A stretch of DNA of 26,690 bases, from contig NZ_GG695991.1 in NCBI RefSeq assembly GCF_000159955.1, positions 7,471 through 34,160 on the forward strand, written 5' to 3'. Origin of the DNA: Paenibacillus sp. oral taxon 786 str. D14. GTDB taxonomy: Bacteria > Bacillota > Bacilli > Paenibacillales > Paenibacillaceae. The position numbers were made by a program, and so were the translations under genes. The stretch's first letter is position 1; each line of letters begins with the position of its first letter. The notes under the pieces were generated by a model. It saw only the letters and a program-made list of their open reading frames with translations, ran no database searches and had not been told where the DNA came from. Of this stretch, positions 22,738 to 26,690 are shown one piece after another.

Positions 22738-23658
22738 TTAGAACAAAGCACGGTCCTTATCGTATTTCCGCACGGCATAGTTCGCCAGCATAATCGTCGC
22801 GAAGCCCAAAATCGATTGATAGAATCCCGCCGCGGCGGACATCCCAATCTCGTTCGAGGTCGTGAGCATCCGGAACACGAAGGTGTCGATGACATCCGTT
22901 GAAGAGAACAGTAAGCCGTTGTTGCCAACCATGTTATAGAACATGCCGAAATCCCCGCGGAAAATATTCCCGATCGCCAGCAGCACCAAAATGATGAGCG
23001 TCGGATAGAGGTTTGGAATCGTGATTTTGCGTATCCGTTGAAAGACGTTCGCCCCATCGATCTCGGCGGCTTCATACATCTCCGTATCAATGCTCGTGAT
23101 CGCAGCCAGGTACATGATCGTTCCGTAACCAAGCGTCTTCCACGCCGATACGACGACGAGAATCACCGGCCAATAGGCGGCCGTGTTGTAAATATCAATC
23201 GGTTCGAGCCCGATCGCATTCAGAAGCACGTTGATCGTACCATAATCGTAGTTGAACAGGTTATATGCAATTGCACCAACGACGACCCAGGAGATAAAAT
23301 ACGGCAGGAACATCACCGTTTGCGTGATTTTGCGGAACCATTTCCCGGCCACCTCGAACAGCAGGATCGCGGCAAAAATTTGGATCGCGTTGTTCACCAC
23401 AATAAATGCGATGTTATACAAAGCCGTATTGCGGGTAACCCGCCAAGCGTCCCCGGAGTCGAAGAAAAACCGGAAGTTGTCCAGCCCGTTCCAGGGGCTT
23501 CCGAACACCCCGCCTGTGTAGTTGTATTGTTTGAAAGCCAGGACGATCCCCGCCATCGGCACGTAGGCGAACAGCAGGAAGAACAGGACGGCCGGCGTCA
23601 GCATGAGCAGCAGAACCTTATACTTCTTCACGTCGTTCCAGAATCCGCTTCGCTTCAT
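22738..23658 (-). CDS. Carbohydrate ABC transporter permease, LplB-like
   Basis: This 306-residue permease is the first gene of the second transporter operon. It has six likely membrane segments starting at VLLLMLTPAVLFFLLFAYV, the segment YVPMAGIVLAFKQYN, and the EAA loop YEAAEIDGANVFQRIRKITI. I chose the ATG at 23658 because it gives a normal LplB N-terminus and has GAGGGGAG nine bases upstream; the open frame extends 56 codons further through the promoter and a terminator. The promoter lacks a good -35 box and carries an element shared with the response regulator gene, so expression probably depends on that regulator. Confidence 0.93.
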   Translation of the reverse strand: MKRSGFWNDVKKYKVLLLMLTPAVLFFLLFAYVPMAGIVLAFKQYNYTGGVFGSPWNGLDNFRFFFDSGDAWRVTRNTALYNIAFIVVNNAIQIFAAILLFEVAGKWFRKITQTVMFLPYFISWVVVGAIAYNLFNYDYGTINVLLNAIGLEPIDIYNTAAYWPVILVVVSAWKTLGYGTIMYLAAITSIDTEMYEAAEIDGANVFQRIRKITIPNLYPTLIILVLLAIGNIFRGDFGMFYNMVGNNGLLFSSTDVIDTFVFRMLTTSNEIGMSAAAGFYQSILGFATIMLANYAVRKYDKDRALF

Positions 23659-23695
23659 GTCTCGAACTCCCCTCTTGGTTGTCTCTATATCTCTC

Positions 23696-23759
23696 AGTAT
23701 AGGGATGAGCGCCTGCTTGCGGGATTCAGTGAAACAACAAAAACTAATACAAATTCCAC
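23696..23759 (-). promoter_or_regulatory. Transporter promoter with response-regulator-type element
   Basis: On the minus strand TATACT (23701-23696) is the -10 box, and no -35 match lies 17 bases upstream. Plus-strand 23734-23759 contains ACAACAAAAACTAATACAAA followed by TTCCAC. This matches 25722-25747 in 20 of 26 positions without gaps, and in both places the element starts 32 bases from the -10 box. Confidence 0.65.
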
Positions 23760-23776
23760 GATGACCCAAAAATTCA

Positions 23777-23823
23777 GAAAAAAAGAACCCCGCCTTCCGT
23801 AAATACGGAGTGACGAGGTCGGG
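23777..23823 (-). terminator. Terminator of the response regulator gene
   Basis: On the minus strand CCCG (23823-23820) with CGGG (23792-23789), and CTCCGT with ACGGAAG around an ATTT loop, form a branched or interrupted stem. TTCTTTTTTT follows. It separates the regulatory genes from the transporter operon. Confidence 0.6.
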
Positions 23824-23859
23824 CACAAGGGAGAAGGCTCACCGGTATTACCCAAACTG

Positions 23860-24042
23860 TAACGGACCGTAATGACCTTATTTGCTCATTTCCCGTCGAT
23901 TTCCCATTCTAACGGACCCCAGCGCCTCTATGCGGCCTCTAAGGCATCAATTTAATCAAAAAAGTCCGAAATAAGGTCTCCTCTGTCCGTTAAAAAGGAA
24001 GTACGACCAAACTCAGGTCCATAACGCCCCTCCTGTCCGTTA
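23860..24042. repeat. Four-copy mirrored repeat, core TAACGGAC
   Basis: TAACGGAC occurs at 23860-23867 and 23910-23917 and, inverted as GTCCGTTA, at 23985-23992 and 24035-24042. Spacings are 50, 75 and 50 bases. Units share more than the core: GACCTTATTT follows in the first plus copy and in the inner minus copy. No gene is supported in 23659-24070. Confidence 0.75.
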
Positions 24043-24070
24043 GCCGCCGAGAATGTAATAGCATCAACGC

Positions 24071-25645
24071 TCAGATCTTATGAGTTTTGCGATATTCCCC
24101 GGGCGTCATCCCGGTGGCCTGTTTGAATTGCCGGTTGAAATAAATGATATTTTTATAGCCCATCCGCTCGGCGATTTCATAAATCTTCAATGTGGGATCG
24201 GTCAGCAGCTCGCAGATACGCTTCGTCTTAAGCTCGTTCAAGTAGTCGCTGAAATGCCGGCCCGTTTCTTCCTTAAACAAAAAGCCGAGGTAGTTTGGCG
24301 TAAAATCGAAGCGGGCGGCGACGTCTTTCAGCGTCATTTTTTGCTCAAGATTGCTCTCGACATATGCCATAATATCTTGAATCAGCTTGCGTTTCTGCTT
24401 CTGCTTCTTGACGTACAACAGCTCGGACAACTCAAAGAACCGTTTTCGCAGCCAAGACGTGATATCGTGGATCGTTTCGAACTGGAACAGCAGCACCGGC
24501 TGGTGCGTATCCCACTTCAACAGCTCATACAGATTTTCGTTAATTTCGCGCAGATCGGCATGCAGCTGGGTGGTGATGCGGATGATGAGATCGTACACAT
24601 CGTTTTTCTGAGCCAGCGGGGAACCTTGATAAAACAGCTCCAGCAAGCAGTCGTCAATCGTTACGAGATCATAGTTGAGAATAGCCTTCAACATCCGCTG
24701 GAGGATCTCGTCCGTCCGAGCGCCGGCAAACCGGCTTTCACCTGGATACACCCGGCTTTCATGGATCAGCCGGTCCTTGCCGACCAGCCACTTGGCGCTA
24801 AGCGCCGCCTGAGCTTGGCGATAGGACGACCGCAGCGCCTCTTCATCCCGCGCGAAGCTGCCAACCCCAACCGTCACGGAGAACGGGGAAATCCCCCGGA
24901 CCGCCCGGATCAGCTCCTCCAGCAGCTCGAGGAACGTCGTTTCAGGTACGGACGCCAGCAATAGAAACCGTGTCGGTTGGCTGACGATAAACGTTCCCAG
25001 CTTCATCTCCGTGGTAAAATGCCGGATAAACGCCATCACCTTCTGAATTTGCTTGCGTCGCTCCTCCTCCGGCATATCGCCGGTCTTCCATTCCAGGTCG
25101 TCGATTTCGACGAGGGCTGCCGCCGTTCCCGTTTTAAACAGGGTGTGCAAATATCCGCGAATATGCCCCTCCACCTGCTCCGGGGAGATCTCGTTCAGCC
25201 AACGCAGCAGCAACTCCTCGTTGACAATCGTCAGCGCCTCCGTAAACGTGCGGTCCTGATCCCGTTCTCGCTCGATCGCCGCGCACAGCTCACCCAGCAT
25301 TTTATAAAGCTCCTGATCTTCCACGGGCTTCAGCAAGTAAGCCGACGCGCTGATCTTGATCGCTTCCTTGGCGTACTCAAAGTCTTCGTGCCCGCTGATA
25401 AATACGATTTTGACACTTGGCTGGATCGCCTTGGCCTTACGGGCGAATTCAATGCCCGACATGATGGGCATGCGGATATCGGACAGAATCAGATCGATCC
25501 GCTCCTGCTCCATCGCCTTAAGCGCATTAAAGCCGTTATTGGCTGTTGCCGCCACCTGCAGGTTCAGTCCGCTGCCCTGCACTCTGCGGCGCAGCCACTC
25601 GAGGTCTACCGCCTCGTCGTCGACAAGTAATACGTTAATCTCCAT
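24071..25645 (-). CDS. Response regulator, receiver plus AraC-type DNA-binding domain (YesN-like)
   Basis: The 524-residue protein has a receiver domain (1-120) with acidic residues D9, D10 and E11, phospho-acceptor D56 in LILSDIRMP and a conserved lysine in YLLKPVE. A long middle region follows (about 140-400), then an AraC-type double helix-turn-helix (about 420-520) with LKDVAARFDFTPNYLGFLFK and IYEIAERMGYKNIIYFNRQF. It should be phosphorylated by the kinase encoded upstream and activate the transporter operon. I chose the ATG at 25645, nine bases after AGAAGGA; the ATG at 25654 lies too close to that ribosome site. Its own promoter carries the same element as the transporter promoter, suggesting autoactivation. 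Confidence 0.93.
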   Translation of the reverse strand: MEINVLLVDDEAVDLEWLRRRVQGSGLNLQVAATANNGFNALKAMEQERIDLILSDIRMPIMSGIEFARKAKAIQPSVKIVFISGHEDFEYAKEAIKISASAYLLKPVEDQELYKMLGELCAAIERERDQDRTFTEALTIVNEELLLRWLNEISPEQVEGHIRGYLHTLFKTGTAAALVEIDDLEWKTGDMPEEERRKQIQKVMAFIRHFTTEMKLGTFIVSQPTRFLLLASVPETTFLELLEELIRAVRGISPFSVTVGVGSFARDEEALRSSYRQAQAALSAKWLVGKDRLIHESRVYPGESRFAGARTDEILQRMLKAILNYDLVTIDDCLLELFYQGSPLAQKNDVYDLIIRITTQLHADLREINENLYELLKWDTHQPVLLFQFETIHDITSWLRKRFFELSELLYVKKQKQKRKLIQDIMAYVESNLEQKMTLKDVAARFDFTPNYLGFLFKEETGRHFSDYLNELKTKRICELLTDPTLKIYEIAERMGYKNIIYFNRQFKQATGMTPGEYRKTHKI

Positions 25646-25683
25646 GGCCGTCATTCCTTCTCGTAGTTTTGCTTCTTATTTCG

Positions 25684-25747
25684 AGCATACTTACCGCTCG
25701 TTCCACTGAACATATCGGTTTACAATGAAAACCTATACAAATTCACC
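25684..25747 (-). promoter_or_regulatory. Response regulator promoter with shared element
   Basis: In the 138-base gap after the kinase gene the minus strand has TATGCT (25689-25684) as -10 box and no strong -35. Plus-strand 25722-25747 contains ATACAAATTC and AAAAC at the same relative positions as in the transporter promoter. The distance from -10 box to start codon is also nearly equal. Confidence 0.6.
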
Positions 25748-25783
25748 GATTTTGCAGACTTTCCTCTGATAAATCATCAAAAA

Positions 25784-26690
25784 TTATTCCATAGCCGGAA
25801 GCTCCCCAGGGCTCACCGGAAGCACGATTTGAACCGTCGTTCCGCCGCCGTAGATGCTGGCGATACGAATACCGTATTTGTCTCCGTAGCGGAGCTTGAT
25901 CCGCTCGTCGACGTTCTTCACCCCGTAACCGCCGGATTGGCTTGGACCGATCAGCAAGCGCTGCACCGTCTCCGGCCTCATCCCAATGCCGTTATCGATC
26001 ACTTTCAGCTCCAAGTTATCGCCCTGCCGCTTCCCTTTAATGACGATCGCAATCGATTCGCCAAACCAGGCATGCTTAAACGTATTCTCCACAAACGGCT
26101 GCAGGATCAGCTTCATCACCTGTACCTGCAGCAGTTCGGGATCCACGTCGAAGTGGACAGAGAAAGCCCCGGCGTATTTAACCCGTTGAATATCCAGATA
26201 CGTCTCCACCTGCATCAATTCATTTTCCAGCGGCGTAAATACGTTCCCTTGATTCAGCGTCAACCGGTAAAACCGCGACAAGCCCTGAACCATTTCGGTG
26301 ACCTTGGCTGTCTCGCCGAGATTGGCTAAACTGCTGATCGTCGACAGGGTATTGTACAGAAAATGCGGGTTAATCTGCGCCTGCAGCGCCTCCAGCTCCG
26401 CTTGCTTCTTCTGGATGCCTTGCACATACACGCTGTTGATCAGCCCCTGAATATTGGCAGCCATAACGTTAAACGCATCGGCGATATGTACAAACTCATC
26501 GTTGCCCGAGAAGCGAATCCGCTTCTGAAAGTTCCCTTCCTGAAAGGAACGGACGAGCCACACGATTCGTTTCATTTTCCGTCCGGACAGCCGGGCCACG
26601 ATATACCCAATGAAGGCCATACCGATAAAGCTGATGCCGCACACCGTAAAAATCACGCGCTGCAGCCTGCCCGCATCCTTGGTTAAGTAG
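25784..26690 (-). CDS. Sensor histidine kinase, YesM/LytS-like (N-terminus outside window)
   Basis: The frame stays open to the window edge, so the gene is cut at its 5' end; about 301 residues are visible. They contain the last membrane segment (VIFTVCGISFIGMAFIGYIV), a HAMP domain (SGRKMKRIVWLVRSFQEGNF onward), the His_kinase motif AQINPHFLYNTLS with the phospho-accepting histidine, and an ATPase domain with N box FVENTFKHAW, G1 DNGIGM and G2 GGYGVKNVDERI. It probably senses an extracellular sugar or a loaded binding protein through the missing N-terminal sensor domain and phosphorylates the response regulator encoded next. The pair adjoins the second transporter. Confidence 0.93.
   Translation of the reverse strand, partial: YLTKDAGRLQRVIFTVCGISFIGMAFIGYIVARLSGRKMKRIVWLVRSFQEGNFQKRIRFSGNDEFVHIADAFNVMAANIQGLINSVYVQGIQKKQAELEALQAQINPHFLYNTLSTISSLANLGETAKVTEMVQGLSRFYRLTLNQGNVFTPLENELMQVETYLDIQRVKYAGAFSVHFDVDPELLQVQVMKLILQPFVENTFKHAWFGESIAIVIKGKRQGDNLELKVIDNGIGMRPETVQRLLIGPSQSGGYGVKNVDERIKLRYGDKYGIRIASIYGGGTTVQIVLPVSPGELPAME

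Noticed and set aside
24080..24964. Plus-strand frame of 294 codons
   Set aside because: It is antisense to the response regulator gene, whose AraC and receiver motifs are intact.

Overview
The window looks like chromosomal DNA of a Paenibacillus-type Firmicute. The evidence is the purine-rich Shine-Dalgarno sequences, CcpA-type cre sites, LplB/LplC-like sugar permeases with no ATPase gene alongside, a YesM/YesN-like two-component pair, lipoprotein solute-binding proteins, and short repeated sequence families between genes. The genus is an inference from gene content and style; there is no rRNA or marker gene here.

Layout. 1-5365: a small DUF2500 membrane protein, a convergent small gene whose reading frame has no stop before its own terminator, a GH35 beta-galactosidase-type enzyme, and a short-chain dehydrogenase divergent from a WYL-domain regulator. 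5366-5942: non-coding, with a degenerate tandem repeat flanked by inverted short repeats. 5943-16304: a minus-strand carbohydrate locus. In transcription order it holds a cytoplasmic GH43, a solute-binding lipoprotein, two permeases, a lipoprotein GH43 with a C-terminal carbohydrate-binding-like module, a regulator with an ArsR-like N-terminus and a large unknown C-terminal domain, a GH2 enzyme and an UlaG-like metallo-hydrolase. 16305-17414: an AT-rich spacer and a plus-strand orphan lipoprotein. 17415-26690: a second minus-strand locus, with a histidine kinase (cut by the window end), a YesN-like response regulator, two permeases, a solute-binding lipoprotein and a GH42 beta-galactosidase.

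How the parts work together (inference). The two GH43 enzymes (arabinofuranosidase-like) plus GH2, GH35 and GH42 (galactosidase-like), with two oligosaccharide importers, suggest use of arabinose- and galactose-decorated plant glycans such as arabinogalactan or arabinan side chains. Surface trimming would be followed by import and cytoplasmic breakdown. Both importers lack an ATPase and probably share an MsmX-type ATPase encoded elsewhere.

The most interesting result is regulatory. Three promoters in the first locus (GH2, first solute-binding protein, cytoplasmic GH43) share one design: a cre site overlapping a TTGACA -35 box, a 17-nt spacer, a -10 box, then an AT-rich operator just after the expected start point. 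A related palindrome lies upstream of the ArsR-like gene, which makes that protein the likely repressor. In the second locus, the response regulator gene and the permease operon share a different 26-bp element at the same distance from the -10 box, which fits activation by the response regulator.

No tRNA, rRNA, insertion sequence, phage gene or CRISPR array was seen.
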